Below are positions 17,751 to 26,875 of a stretch of 64,000 nt of DNA, piece after piece. Numbering within the stretch: position 1 is the first letter of the stretch; each line of letters begins with the position of its first letter. Below the pieces are notes generated by a model. That model was not told the origin of the DNA and did not search any database. It saw nothing but the letters and a program-made list of their open reading frames with translations. Both the position numbers and the translations under genes were made by a program. The stretch covers positions 310,001-374,000 of the forward strand of contig CAVVUC010000002.1 of assembly GCA_963751395.1 (NCBI GenBank), given 5' to 3'. The stretch comes from CAVVUC01 sp963751395. Lineage in GTDB: Bacteria > Verrucomicrobiota > Verrucomicrobiia > Chthoniobacterales > Chthoniobacteraceae.

Positions 17751-18869
17751 TCAGCTTCGTACCGGGGAACTGTCACTTTGGGTTCTTGTCGCGAGCAGCG
17801 CAAGGATGATCATGCCCGCCACCCAGATGATTACGTGTATCAGATGAACAACAGGCACATCCATTATTCGAATGGGATACCACAAAGTCATACCCACGAG
17901 GAGCCAGGCCGCGCCCACGGAACGAAGCCTTGTGCGAAGATAGAGATCAGCGAGCCCCACCAGCAGGAAGGCGAGCATGATATTGTCGTAAACGCGATGG
18001 TAGGTCCACAACCGGGCGAAGCCTGCCGCCAGACCGAAAAGAACAAGAATGGGCAACTTTCTCAGCATCGCCAAAGTCACAACCGCGGCTGTGAGCACGA
18101 CGACTGCGCAACTGCGAGAGGCCATGTCGGCCGGCACGCCCACGCAGGTCAGCAAGCTGGCCGGCCCGTAAGGAACGCCGTTGTTTCTTTGGGCAGCCAC
18201 AACCCACATGTTCATCATCTCCAGCGGCGGGGAGTGCAGCCAAAACGCCATGAATAAAGTCGCGCCGAGCATGTAAGCCGCAGCTGCCGCGACCACTTTC
18301 CAGTCTTTTCGAAAAATAAAAGGGAGAATGAAAGGCAGTGCGATGTTGATCTTGGACATGGCGATGCCGAGCAGGATTCCGCAGAGCATGTGCCAGCCGC
18401 CCTGATAGGAGACGAGGGCGCCAACCAGAAAGGTTGTGTAAACGATCGCGTTTTGTCCAAGGCCCAGGCCGGTGGCGATCGAACTGAACGCCGTGACTGA
18501 TGTCGCCACCACCAGCGCATAGTACGCGCCATGGCGCAAGGCAACCTTCCATGCCCATCCCGCTAGGAGCCCGACGCAGGCGAGATTTACAAACGCATAA
18601 TAGACTTTCGCCAGCGACCACGGGGGCCAATAGAGCAGCACATTGGCCGGGAACGTCCATGGAGGATAAGGGGAGGCTGTTTCGACATTGCCATACGGGC
18701 TCTGGCGATGCAGGACCAATTGCATCTCCGTCCAATTGGTGTGCAAATCCTTGGCTTGCGTCGCACTATTGGGCAGCAGGATTTGCTGTAAACCGCGAGC
18801 CAGAAATGCGACTGACATCAGCACGAAAATCAGGGTTACAAACCAAGCGATCTTCTGATGGAATTTCAT
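17751..18869 (-). CDS. Multi-pass membrane protein, DUF2029/GT87 type
   Basis: About 372 residues with roughly ten hydrophobic helices, starting MKFHQKIAWFVTLIFVLMSVAF at the ATG 18869; residues that could be read upstream of it are highly basic and unlikely to be part of the protein. The segment SPYPPWTFPANVLLYWPPW after the first loop and the later LWTYHRVYDNIM resemble DUF2029/GT87 polyprenyl-phosphate-dependent mannosyltransferases, which add sugars from lipid donors on the outer face of the membrane. Activity is an inference from topology and these motifs. It stands alone between tig and rpmI. Confidence 0.65.
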   Translation of the reverse strand: MKFHQKIAWFVTLIFVLMSVAFLARGLQQILLPNSATQAKDLHTNWTEMQLVLHRQSPYGNVETASPYPPWTFPANVLLYWPPWSLAKVYYAFVNLACVGLLAGWAWKVALRHGAYYALVVATSVTAFSSIATGLGLGQNAIVYTTFLVGALVSYQGGWHMLCGILLGIAMSKINIALPFILPFIFRKDWKVVAAAAAYMLGATLFMAFWLHSPPLEMMNMWVVAAQRNNGVPYGPASLLTCVGVPADMASRSCAVVVLTAAVVTLAMLRKLPILVLFGLAAGFARLWTYHRVYDNIMLAFLLVGLADLYLRTRLRSVGAAWLLVGMTLWYPIRIMDVPVVHLIHVIIWVAGMIILALLATRTQSDSSPVRS

Positions 18870-19247
18870 TGCTGTTCGCTGACCGGAAGTTGCATTTTCC
18901 CCCTCGCGCCGGGCTGGCGCTTCGGCACGCGATTGCCTTTGAGACTTCGCTTCGTGCGCCGGAGAATGAGCATGCAAAACACAGTTTTTACGCTGCAATT
19001 TCTCCATCTTGAAAGGCTGCGGGCCTTCGTCGGTGAACTGGCCGGGTTCGCCGAAGAGTTCCTAAAAGCGTGTTGAGCTGTTGTCATCGTTGGAATGAGG
19101 CCATTGACGCGGCGCTTGTCTAAAAGATGACGCACGCGAAATGCAAGCGCTTCTTTCCTCCGGTTTCGAAACAGGCGCTGCCGAATCTTATCCCTTGCCG
19201 CAAAAAAGCATTGTCATTTATACAAGGCCGTCTATTTTGCCCACCCC
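18870..19247. other. Intergenic region between the GT87-type gene and rpmI
   Basis: About 380 bases between divergently transcribed genes with no convincing coding sequence. The right end holds the probable rpmI promoter. Nothing else was recognised. Confidence 0.5.
19195..19223 (+). promoter_or_regulatory. Probable sigma-70 promoter of rpmI
   Basis: TTGCCG at 19195-19200 and TTATAC at 19218-19223 are separated by 17 bases, close to the -35/-10 consensus. Transcription would start near 19230, leaving a leader under 20 bases, too short for an L20-type autogenous leader. This is a sequence match only. Confidence 0.4.
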
Positions 19248-19457
19248 ATGCCAAAAGCAATTTCACGTCGTAAGACAAAAAAGGCCGTCGCAAAGCGCTT
19301 CAAGGTGACCGCGACGGGGAAGGTATTGCGCGGGCAAGCCGCGAAACGACACCTGATGACATCCAAGAGCGCGAAGCGCAAGCGGCAGCTCGCAAAAGCC
19401 GGGCTCGTCGATAAGACAGACCTCGCGCGAATCAAAGAGAACCTGCCGTTCCACTAA
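19248..19457 (+). CDS. rpmI: 50S ribosomal protein L35
   Basis: A 69-residue highly basic protein with the L35 layout: MPKAISRRKTKKAVAKRFKVTATGKVLRG, KRHLMTSKSAKRKRQL and the acidic-then-basic end DLARIKENLPFH. It precedes rplT as in most bacteria, but the usual upstream infC is absent and the gene to the left is transcribed away. A 224-base repeat-bearing spacer separates it from rplT, longer than usual. Confidence 0.95.
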   Translation: MPKAISRRKTKKAVAKRFKVTATGKVLRGQAAKRHLMTSKSAKRKRQLAKAGLVDKTDLARIKENLPFH

Positions 19458-19676
19458 ATTTAGCATTTAGGATTTAGCATTTGGGAATTTTCCGAATGCG
19501 AATATCCAACGGCAAACAAAGCCGCTCGCCTGCCCCGAAATAATGGAGCGTTTGAGCGAATGAGACGACGGCTTTAAAATGAAACAACAATTCGCTCAAA
19601 GAAATAGAAAGGTTCGATTTGGGGTGCGGCTTTCGGAAGCAAAAACTTCCTAAATGCTAAATCCTAAATCCTAAAT
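19458..19676. repeat. Inverted 7-bp arrays in the rpmI-rplT spacer
   Basis: Two arrays of the heptamer ATTTAGC/ATTTAGG (19458-19485) and its inverse CCTAAAT/GCTAAAT (19649-19676) each hold four units and face each other across about 160 bases. A transcript could fold into a long stem between L35 and L20. The enclosed segment has a smaller inverted pair, GTTTGAGCGAAT near 19551 and ATTCGCTCAAA near 19590. No coding sequence is visible. Confidence 0.8.
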
Positions 19677-19681
19677 AGAAT

Positions 19682-20059
19682 ATGCCACGCGCAACCAATG
19701 CGCCCGCAAGCCGCGAACGCCGCAAGCGGGTCTTAGACAAGGCCAAGGGATTCCGCGGCCGCCGCTCGAAACTTTTCCGCTACGCCAAGAACGCCGTCAT
19801 GAAGGCGGAGTATTGGTCGTATCGCGACCGCAAAACGCGGAAGCGCAATTTCCGCTATCTCTGGATCACCCGCATCAACGCCGCCGCCCGCGCCAACGGC
19901 CTCACCTACAGCCGTTTCATGGAGGGCTTGAAAGCCACCGGCATCGCGCTGGATCGCAAGATTCTCGCAGACCTCGCCGTTTCCGATGAAGCCGCCTTCA
20001 AGGCCATCGTCGAAAAAGTCGTGAAGGCCCTCGGCGAGAAGTCGCAAAAAGCAGCGTAA
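19682..20059 (+). CDS. rplT: 50S ribosomal protein L20
   Basis: A 125-residue basic protein with the L20 sequence MPRATNAPASRERRKRVLDKAKGFRGRRSKLFRYAKNAV, split here by family position, then YRDRKTRKRNFRYLWITRINAAAR and YSRFMEGL. L20 is an early 23S rRNA-binding assembly protein. It follows rpmI and precedes pheS, the standard order. Confidence 0.96.
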   Translation: MPRATNAPASRERRKRVLDKAKGFRGRRSKLFRYAKNAVMKAEYWSYRDRKTRKRNFRYLWITRINAAARANGLTYSRFMEGLKATGIALDRKILADLAVSDEAAFKAIVEKVVKALGEKSQKAA

Positions 20060-20069
20060 CTTCAACGCT

Positions 20070-20148
20070 GTCATCCTGAGCGAAGCAAAGGATCTCACAG
20101 ACCATACCTGGAGTCGTCTGCGGGATCCTTCGCTTCGCTCAGGATGAC
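20070..20148. repeat. Palindromic repeat, TCATCCTGAGCGAAGC family
   Basis: Left arm GTCATCCTGAGCGAAGC...GGATC and right arm GGATCC...GCTTCGCTCAGGATGAC form a near-perfect hairpin of about 25 pairs with a 27-base loop, between rplT and pheS. A second member of the family with TCATTCTGAGCGAAGC arms lies at 30268-30347. It may act as a terminator or mRNA end; the family is a dispersed intergenic repeat. Confidence 0.85.
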
Positions 20149-20159
20149 GAGCTGTCCAA

Positions 20160-21170
20160 ATGGATCAGCAACTCGAACAAATTCGCAGCGAAGCGCTCGA
20201 CGAGATCGGGCGCGCCTCTGACGAAGCCACGCTCGCATCCGCGCGCGTCAAGTATCTGGGACGATCCGGCAGCATCTCTCTCGCGAGCGAGGGAATGAAG
20301 TCGCTCGGCAAGGAGGACAAACCGCGCATCGGCAAGCTGCTCAACGAGGTCCGCCAGGCAGTGACCACAGCGATCGAGTCGCGCAAAGCCGCGCTCGAAT
20401 CCCAGCGGGACGCGGTCGCACTCGCGGGCATAGACATTACCCTGCCCGGAACACCCGTCCGCGTCGGTGCGCTGCATCCGATCTCGCAGCTTCAGGATCA
20501 AGCGATCCAGATTTTCCGCCGGATGGGTTTCGCTCTCGCCGACGGCCCCGACATCGAGACCGAGTGGCATTGCTTCGACGCGCTGAACACGCCCGCGGAT
20601 CATCCGGCGCGCAACGAGCAGGACACGTTTTATTTGCCCGACGGCCGTCTGCTTCGCACGCACACTTCGACCGTGCAAATCCGCACGATGGAATCGCAGC
20701 CGCCGCCTGTGCGGATCATCGCGCCCGGCGCCGCCTATCGCCGCGACGAAGTGGACGCAACGCATCTCGCGCAGTTCAACCAGATGGAAGGCCTCTACGT
20801 GGACGAGCACGTGACCGTCGCCGACCTCAAGGGCACGATCGAATTTTTCTTCCGCGAACTGCTCGGCAAGGACGCGAAGTGCCGTTTCCGTCCCCATTTC
20901 TTCCCGTTCACCGAACCGAGCTTCGAGATCGACATCAAGGCCGGCGCGCTCGGTGAGAAGTGGCTCGAACTCGCCGGTTGCGGCATGGTCGATCCGGCGG
21001 TGTTCGACGCCGTGAATTCGAAGCGCGGCGACACGGCTTACGATCCGGAGAAATACAGCGGCTTCGCATTCGGCTTCGGCCTCGACCGGCTGGCGATGAT
21101 CATGTCCGGCGTGTCGGACATCCGCTTGTTCATCGAGAACGACGTGCGGTTTTTGGAGCAGTTCAAATGA
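20160..21170 (+). CDS. pheS: Phenylalanyl-tRNA synthetase alpha subunit
   Basis: Catalytic subunit that charges tRNA-Phe. The 336-residue protein has an N-terminal coiled coil (QLEQIRSEALDEIGRA), then the class II core: PISQLQDQAIQIFRRMGF (motif 1), TVQIRTMESQPPPVRIIAPGAAYRRDEVDATHLAQFNQMEG (motif 2, read in parts), and the motif 3 stretch SGFAFGFGLDRLAMIMSG. Length is standard. It precedes pheT by 73 bases. Confidence 0.96.
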   Translation: MDQQLEQIRSEALDEIGRASDEATLASARVKYLGRSGSISLASEGMKSLGKEDKPRIGKLLNEVRQAVTTAIESRKAALESQRDAVALAGIDITLPGTPVRVGALHPISQLQDQAIQIFRRMGFALADGPDIETEWHCFDALNTPADHPARNEQDTFYLPDGRLLRTHTSTVQIRTMESQPPPVRIIAPGAAYRRDEVDATHLAQFNQMEGLYVDEHVTVADLKGTIEFFFRELLGKDAKCRFRPHFFPFTEPSFEIDIKAGALGEKWLELAGCGMVDPAVFDAVNSKRGDTAYDPEKYSGFAFGFGLDRLAMIMSGVSDIRLFIENDVRFLEQFK

Positions 21171-21243
21171 ACCGCCGGGACGCTGAGACGCAGAGCGATT
21201 CGAAAATCTCCGCGCATCTACACCTCCGCGGCTGGAAACGAAT

Positions 21244-23595
21244 ATGAAAGTCTCGCTCAACTGGCTCAAAGAAATGGTGGAACTTCCCGCGACTGTTGCG
21301 GAGCTGACGGAATTGCTAACCCTCGCCGGCGTCGAAGTCGAAGGCATCGAAACACGCGGTGTGGCGATCGACAAAATCGTGGTCGCGCAGGTGCTGGAAT
21401 CGTCGCAGCACCCGAACGCCGACCGACTCAGCGTTTGCAAAGTCGATGACGGCTCCGGATCGCCGCTCCAGATCGTGTGTGGCGCAAAGAATTACAAGGT
21501 CGGCGACAAGGTTCCGCTCGCACAAGCCGGCGCGGTATTGCCCGGTGATTTCAAGATCAAAGTCGGCAAACTGCGCGGCGTCGAATCCCACGGCATGATG
21601 TGCAGCGCCAAGGAACTCGGCCTCGCCGAGGATGCCGATGGACTCTTGATCCTGCCCGAGGGCGCGCGCGTCGGAGCGCCGCTGTCGGAGTTGTTTCCAG
21701 GTGACACAATCCTGGATCTGGAGATCACTCCGAACCGCCCGGATCTGCTGAGCCATGTTGGAATCGCGCGTGAGATTGCGGCGCTGACGAAGAAGGATTG
21801 CCGATTGCCGATTGCCAATTGCGAATTGCCCGGAGCAGCGAGCGACGGAATCCGAATCGAGGCTCTCGACAGGTGCCCGTTCTATTCTGCGAGGAAAGTT
21901 TCCGGCGTTAAGGTCGGGCCGAGTCCGGCCTGGCTGCGACAGAAGCTCGAAGCGATCGGCATTCGCTCGATCAACAACATCGTTGATGTGACGAATTTCG
22001 TGATGCTTGAAACGGGGCAGCCGCTCCACGCATTCGACGCGGACAAGTTGCACGGCGGCATTCGCGTGCGCACGGCGAGCGAGAATGAGGAATTCCTCGC
22101 GCTCGACGGACGCACTTACAAATTACATCCGCAGCACCTCGCGATCGCCGACGCGGAACACGCCGTGGCAATCGCGGGCGTGATGGGCGGCGAAGAAACC
22201 GGCGTCGTCGAATCTACGACCAACATCCTTCTCGAAAGCGCATACTTTCAGCCGGTGAGCGTTCGCCGCACGGCGCGCGAGATTGGTCTAATAAGCGACT
22301 CGAGTTACCGGTTCGAGCGGGGTGTCGATCCGCAAAATGTTCTTGCCGCGTCGCAGCGATCGATCGATTTGATTCTCGAAGTTGCCGGCGGAGAGGCCGA
22401 ACCGGCACCAGGCATCGCGGGTGAAGCGCCAGACTTTTCGCGAAGCGTCATCTTGCGCGAGGGGCGCTGCACGGAAGTGCTCGGCACGGAAATCCCCGGC
22501 ACGTTTATCGCGGAAACGCTCACGCGTTTCGGACTGACGGCAAGCGGCGATCGCGTCTGGCGTGTCCCTTCTTTCCGACAGGATTTGACCCGTGAGATCG
22601 ATCTGGTCGAGGAAGTCACGCGGGTCTTCGGGATCGATCGCATTCCCTCGCGTGAAACCGGGCGGTTCGTTGCAAGCACTCCGACCGATCGCTCGCATGA
22701 CCGTGACATGAAGCTTCGCCGCACCCTCGTTGCACGAGGTTTTCACGAAGCGCGGACACTGACGTTGATTTCGGAGAAGGCGGCCGCGGACCCGCTTTTC
22801 CCCACGCCCGAACTTCGGCGGGTGCGCAATCCTTTGAACGAGGATCAAGTCGTGTTGCGCCCAAGCCTGATGCAGGGGCTGTTGCATGCGGTGCAAAACA
22901 ACGTGCGCGGCGGCGTGAAGAACCTCGCTCTGTTCGAACTCGGGCGGGTTTTCCTGAACGACGAAACTGAGGAGCAAACGCATCTCGGCTTGCTGATGAC
23001 CGGGACAGTTGAGGACCCTTCCTGGCGGGCAGGCGAAGTTCGCGACGCCGATTTTTTTGACCTGAAAGGAGTGCTCGCCGCATTGAAGCTGGGCGATCTC
23101 GAATTCACGCAAACACAAAACCCTGCCCTCGCGCTGGCGCTCGATGTCAAATGGAACGGCGAAGTCGTCGGACACGCTGGCCAGCTCTGGCCCGCGCACG
23201 CCCGCAAGCTTGACCTTCACACGGCGGTGCTGGTTGCGGAGATCGATCTGTCCGCATTTCCGGCAGAGGCGGTTGCGAGAAACAAGTTCATCGAGATCGA
23301 CAAGTATCCCGCCGTTGCGCGCGACATCGCGATGATCGTGCCGGCTGAAGTTCAACACGGACAGGTTGCGGATTTATTGCGCAAAGCAAACGAGCCGCTG
23401 CTGGTGAACGTGGAATTGTTCGACGTTTTCACCGATCCGACCGGAAAAAAAGTCGCTTCTGATCAAAAGTCGGTGGCTTATTCATTGACTTATCGGGCAA
23501 AAGACCGGACACTCACAGCCGAAGAAGTAAATGCGGCACATGCCCGCTTGAAGGAGCGTTTGAAGACTGAGTTGAACGTCTCCTTCAGGGAATAG
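21244..23595 (+). CDS. pheT: Phenylalanyl-tRNA synthetase beta subunit
   Basis: The 783-residue structural and editing partner of PheS. It has an EMAP-type tRNA-binding domain (residues about 38-150, VVAQVLESSQHPNADRLSVC), the B3/4 editing domain (about 205-370), the B5 domain and catalytic-like core, and a C-terminal ferredoxin-like anticodon-binding domain. Residues about 185-196 are encoded by a 7-bp array GATTGCC (21796-21830), reading CRLPIANCELPG in frame, in the linker before B3/4. The beta subunit is otherwise of normal length. Confidence 0.95.
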   Translation: MKVSLNWLKEMVELPATVAELTELLTLAGVEVEGIETRGVAIDKIVVAQVLESSQHPNADRLSVCKVDDGSGSPLQIVCGAKNYKVGDKVPLAQAGAVLPGDFKIKVGKLRGVESHGMMCSAKELGLAEDADGLLILPEGARVGAPLSELFPGDTILDLEITPNRPDLLSHVGIAREIAALTKKDCRLPIANCELPGAASDGIRIEALDRCPFYSARKVSGVKVGPSPAWLRQKLEAIGIRSINNIVDVTNFVMLETGQPLHAFDADKLHGGIRVRTASENEEFLALDGRTYKLHPQHLAIADAEHAVAIAGVMGGEETGVVESTTNILLESAYFQPVSVRRTAREIGLISDSSYRFERGVDPQNVLAASQRSIDLILEVAGGEAEPAPGIAGEAPDFSRSVILREGRCTEVLGTEIPGTFIAETLTRFGLTASGDRVWRVPSFRQDLTREIDLVEEVTRVFGIDRIPSRETGRFVASTPTDRSHDRDMKLRRTLVARGFHEARTLTLISEKAAADPLFPTPELRRVRNPLNEDQVVLRPSLMQGLLHAVQNNVRGGVKNLALFELGRVFLNDETEEQTHLGLLMTGTVEDPSWRAGEVRDADFFDLKGVLAALKLGDLEFTQTQNPALALALDVKWNGEVVGHAGQLWPAHARKLDLHTAVLVAEIDLSAFPAEAVARNKFIEIDKYPAVARDIAMIVPAEVQHGQVADLLRKANEPLLVNVELFDVFTDPTGKKVASDQKSVAYSLTYRAKDRTLTAEEVNAAHARLKERLKTELNVSFRE
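21796..21830. repeat. 7-bp array GATTGCC inside pheT
   Basis: Three copies of GATTGCC followed by AATTGCG and AATTGCC, 35 bases in all, read through in frame within pheT between the EMAP and B3/4 domains. Confidence 0.85.
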
Positions 23596-23611
23596 TTCTT
23601 TGAAGATTTTT

Positions 23612-23790
23612 TGAGTTTACCCTGTGTTGTTCGAGAACAAGGTGGAAGTCCCGAACCGGTAATTACGATACTTAGGAGGCTTGGTTGGCAGGTTCAATGA
23701 CATGCCTTAATTGGAAGTCAGCGGCCTGACACCGGTCGTCCGCCCGTGACCATATGGGAACGGGAGACCGCCTAAACGGCAACATGGGGT
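23612..23790 (+). ncRNA. ssrS: Probable 6S RNA
   Basis: Between pheT and a strong terminator. ACCCTGTGTTG (23619-23629) pairs over 11 positions with CAACATGGGGT (23780-23790), allowing two G-U pairs. AGGTGG near 23642 pairs with CCGCCT near 23768, and GTCCC with GGGAAC. This gives a long rod with a large central opening, about 172 bases, as in 6S RNA, which sequesters sigma-70 polymerase. The run GTTCG...AAGTCCC...CCGG resembles the 5' half of known 6S RNAs. No open frame covers it. The family call rests on shape and short matches; another structured RNA is possible. Confidence 0.6.
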
Positions 23791-23846
23791 AAAAAAGGCA
23801 CTTTGGAATACTGATCGCTGTGATCTGACCGGAGTGCCTTTTTTCT
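23791..23846 (+). terminator. Rho-independent terminator after the 6S-like RNA
   Basis: AAAAAAGGCACT (23791-23802) pairs fully with AGTGCCTTTTTT (23833-23844) across a 30-base loop that itself can pair partly, and ends in a T-run. Confidence 0.85.
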
Positions 23847-23964
23847 TTTGCAGCACGACGACAATCGAACGCCTTTCAACAGGGACACGCCTCATTGAAC
23901 CGTTGACAAAATTTTGTTTGAACTCGATTCTTTTCGAACTCCCCCGACCATCTAGCCCGCTTGC

Positions 23965-25620
23965 ATGGAATCCGATCTGACTTCCCCGAATACCTCGACA
24001 GCCGAATCGGTTCACGAGCGCGAAGAGCGCCTGAATCTGGCACTCCAGGCAGCCGGAGTGGGCACATGGAGCTGGAACTGCGAGACGAATCTGATGCTGT
24101 GGGACGACTTGATGCAGAGGCTGCTTGGACTCGATACCCGTCTCACAGAGGGAAAACTCGAGGACTTCCTCGAATGCGTTCACAAAGATGACCGCGATCG
24201 TGTGCGCAGCGAGATGTCGAACACGCAGGAGCATGATGGTGAACTCAACAGCGAATACCGCGTGGTCTGGAAGACGGACGCCTCGGTTCACAACCTGCGA
24301 TGGAAGGGAAAAATCTATCGCGATGAAAACACTCAGGCGTTGAGAATGACGGGCGCCTGCTGGGAGATCACCGACCGCAAGAAAATCGAGGCCGAGCTGG
24401 CGCACGAACAGCACCTTCTCACAGTGCTGCTCGAGACAATGCCGGAGATGATCTATTTCAAAGATCTCGAAAGCCGCTTCACCAGGGTCAGTCGGGCGAA
24501 GCTTCACAATTCCGGTCTGCACGAGCCTTCAGAAATGCTCGGCAAGACGGACTTCGACTTTTTCAGCGATGTCCACGCCCGCCAGGCATTCGAAGACGAG
24601 CAGGAAATCATGGACACCGGAATTCCGATCGTGAACCTCGAGGAAAAGGAAACGTGGCCGGATGGCCACGAGACGTGGGTTTCGACGACGAAGATGCCTC
24701 TGCGCGATCCGAGCGGCGGAATCATCGGCACGTTCGGCCTTTCGCGCGACATCACCGCGCGCAAGCACGCCGAGGAGCAACTGGCAAAGTACACCGAGGA
24801 ATTGAAGCGCAAGAACAAGGAACTCGAAGAGGATCTCGAAATGGCGCGCGAACTTCAGAACGCGTTGCTGCCGCAGCAATACCCGAGCTTTCCGCACTCG
24901 GCCGCGCCCAAGGACAGCGCGCTGCGCTTCTCGCACTTCTTCAATCCGACGGCGGCGGTGAGCGGCGATTTTTTCGACATTCTGGATCTCTCCGACACGA
25001 TGGCGGGCATGTTCATCTGCGACGTGATGGGGCACGGGGTGCGGGCGGCGCTGGTGGCCGCGATTGTGCGGGCGCTGGTCGAGGAGCAGCGGGCCACGAC
25101 CGGTTCGCCCGGGGAGTTTCTCTCGAAGCTCAACCGGGCGCTGCTCGGCGTCTTGAAGCAGGCGCAGATTCCGATGTTTGCATCGGCCTTTTACGTGGTC
25201 GCCGATCTTGCCCGGGGCGAGCTGCGTTACGCGAACGCGGGGCACCCGTCGCCGGTTTACATCCAGCGGGAGGCGGATGGCGGCGCGAAGGCGCATGCGC
25301 TCAATCACTGCGAGCGGGGGCCGGTGCTGGGGATGTTCGCCGATGCGCAGTATCGGACAACCTGCTGCCCGCTCTCGGTGGACGACCGGCTTCTGCTTTT
25401 CACCGACGGCCTGTTTGAGGTCGAGGGGGAGAACGGGGATTTCTACGATCAGGCGCGGCTGCTCGATGCGGTGAAGCGGCGGCTGAGCCTTCCCGCGGGA
25501 GAACTTTGCCGCGAGATTCTCAGCGAGATCCGGCAGTTCTCGGCGAGCAAGACCTTCACCGATGATGTTTGCATCGTCACGATGCAGGTCGATCGGCTCG
25601 CCCTGGATGGGCTGACGTAG
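23965..25620 (+). CDS. PAS-PAS-SpoIIE serine phosphatase
   Basis: A 551-residue signalling protein. Two PAS domains come first: residues about 20-140 (LALQAAGVGTWSWN, then EYRVVWKTDASVHNLRWKG) and about 145-270 (TMPEMIYFKDLESRFTRVS, WVSTTKMPLRDPSGGIIG). A coiled linker (AEEQLAKYTEELKRKNKEL) leads to a PP2C/SpoIIE domain from about 300 with metal-binding Asp in AVSGDFFDI and FICDVMGHG, and TDDVCIVTMQ at the end. Such RsbU-like proteins dephosphorylate anti-anti-sigma factors in partner switching. No anti-sigma or STAS gene is next to it, and no membrane segment is seen, so the input is cytosolic or unknown. Confidence 0.9.
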   Translation: MESDLTSPNTSTAESVHEREERLNLALQAAGVGTWSWNCETNLMLWDDLMQRLLGLDTRLTEGKLEDFLECVHKDDRDRVRSEMSNTQEHDGELNSEYRVVWKTDASVHNLRWKGKIYRDENTQALRMTGACWEITDRKKIEAELAHEQHLLTVLLETMPEMIYFKDLESRFTRVSRAKLHNSGLHEPSEMLGKTDFDFFSDVHARQAFEDEQEIMDTGIPIVNLEEKETWPDGHETWVSTTKMPLRDPSGGIIGTFGLSRDITARKHAEEQLAKYTEELKRKNKELEEDLEMARELQNALLPQQYPSFPHSAAPKDSALRFSHFFNPTAAVSGDFFDILDLSDTMAGMFICDVMGHGVRAALVAAIVRALVEEQRATTGSPGEFLSKLNRALLGVLKQAQIPMFASAFYVVADLARGELRYANAGHPSPVYIQREADGGAKAHALNHCERGPVLGMFADAQYRTTCCPLSVDDRLLLFTDGLFEVEGENGDFYDQARLLDAVKRRLSLPAGELCREILSEIRQFSASKTFTDDVCIVTMQVDRLALDGLT

Positions 25621-25641
25621 TGATTGAGGCGGGCGTTCCGA

Positions 25642-26412
25642 TCAACTGACCCCGTAATAACGCAGCGCCTCAACGATCCCCTGACTGCACGATCCCTGCG
25701 CGACATAGCCGTCGGCAGCCAGCACGGTTTCCTTCACCGCATCGGCTGAATTCGACGGGCACGCGACCCATCGCGCATGTTGACCGTCGAGCATCGGGAT
25801 GTCGTTGAAGTGATCGCCAGCCGCGAAAATCTCGTCACGTTCGACTCCGATCAATCGCGCGAGTTCTCCAAGCGCAGTGCCTTTCGAGTAATCGGCATGG
25901 CAGAACCGCAGGTATTGCGTGTTGCGCTGGTAGTGGAACTTGGGAGCACCGCGACGCGCTTTCTCGATGAACTTGCACACGTGATCCATCTCCTCTTCGC
26001 TGGATGTCACCAGACCCATCGGCATGTCATCTTCGAAGATCATCTGCGCCTTGGTCTTCTTCTCCACAAACGACGAGATCGCGTCAAAAACGCTCCGAGC
26101 CTCCGAATACAAAACGCGGTGATCTTCCTCGCAGCGCACGTTCCAACTGCCGAAATCCTCCCAGTCCGTTCCATTCTTGGCGGGGCGGTAAATGTGGCGC
26201 TCGCTGGTGAGAATGAAATCGGGCTGGAATGGGAAACCGAATTCCTCCAGTCCCTCGGCGATATGCCACACGACGCGGCCCGTGTTCACCGCCCAAAAAA
26301 CGCCTTTCTCGCGCAGGCCCTCGAAAAGCCGGAACAACTCAGGCACCACCGCCGGTTTTTCAAAATGATTTACCAGCGTGCCATCAAAGTCTGTGCTGAG
26401 AAGTTTGATCAT
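25642..26412 (-). CDS. HAD-superfamily sugar-phosphatase type hydrolase
   Basis: A 256-residue Cof-type HAD hydrolase. Motif I is LLSTDFDGTLVN, with nucleophile Asp; motif II is AVNTGR; motif III Lys lies near DYSKGTALGEL; motif IV is AAGDHFNDIPML. The large C2 cap between motifs II and III is typical of phosphosugar phosphatases. I chose the ATG at 26412 (MIKLLSTDFDG) because upstream residues overlap the divergent gene's start region and are not family-like. The substrate cannot be told from sequence. Confidence 0.85.
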   Translation of the reverse strand: MIKLLSTDFDGTLVNHFEKPAVVPELFRLFEGLREKGVFWAVNTGRVVWHIAEGLEEFGFPFQPDFILTSERHIYRPAKNGTDWEDFGSWNVRCEEDHRVLYSEARSVFDAISSFVEKKTKAQMIFEDDMPMGLVTSSEEEMDHVCKFIEKARRGAPKFHYQRNTQYLRFCHADYSKGTALGELARLIGVERDEIFAAGDHFNDIPMLDGQHARWVACPSNSADAVKETVLAADGYVAQGSCSQGIVEALRYYGVS

Positions 26413-26476
26413 GCGGCTGGTTGGGAGTGCTACATTAAAAGTTGATTCCGCAATTGCAACGAGCAAAGCTTTCCCC

Positions 26477-26761
26477 ATGAAATCCGCCTACGAACTCGCC
26501 ATGGAGCGGCTGCAAAAGCAATCGCCCACCCTTCAATTAACCGACGACCAGAAGCGCGAGATCGCGGAGATCGACTCCGCCTTTCGCGCGAAAATCGCCG
26601 AACGCGAACTCTTCCTCAAAGACCAGATCGCCAGGGAAACGGCGGCGGGTAAATTCGATGAGATCGCGCAACTCGAAAAGCAGCTCGCCGTGGACATCCG
26701 TCGTCTCAACGAAGACTGCGAGGCGAAGAAGGAAAAGGTCCGCTCCGCTCCAGGCATCTGA
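26477..26761 (+). CDS. Small charged coiled-coil protein, function unknown
   Basis: A 94-residue protein, MKSAYELAMERLQKQSPT, then LTDDQKREIAEIDSAFRAKIAEREL and a further charged helix ending KKEKVRSAPGI. It is nearly all helical and highly charged, with no membrane segment or cysteine pair. The ATG at 26477 is chosen because the sequence turns protein-like there and lies 64 bases from the divergent HAD gene. I do not recognise a named family. It precedes the RsmB-type gene by 114 bases. Confidence 0.65.
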   Translation: MKSAYELAMERLQKQSPTLQLTDDQKREIAEIDSAFRAKIAERELFLKDQIARETAAGKFDEIAQLEKQLAVDIRRLNEDCEAKKEKVRSAPGI

Positions 26762-26875
26762 AAAATTGCCGCGCCTCTCCTTGAAGCCCAGGGGCGGGTG
26801 TAAATTGCGCTGGCAACCGAGTCTTCTTCTGCCACGTTCAATTGGGTAGCCGATTGCCGGAGCAAACCCGATCTT

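Noticed and set aside
19195..19247. L20-type autogenous leader before rpmI
   Set aside because: The likely leader is under 20 bases and shows no pseudoknot-like pairing.
23620..23850. T-box or other riboswitch for the phenylalanine genes
   Set aside because: It lies after pheT, not before pheS, and has no T-box motif; the closing stem fits 6S RNA better.
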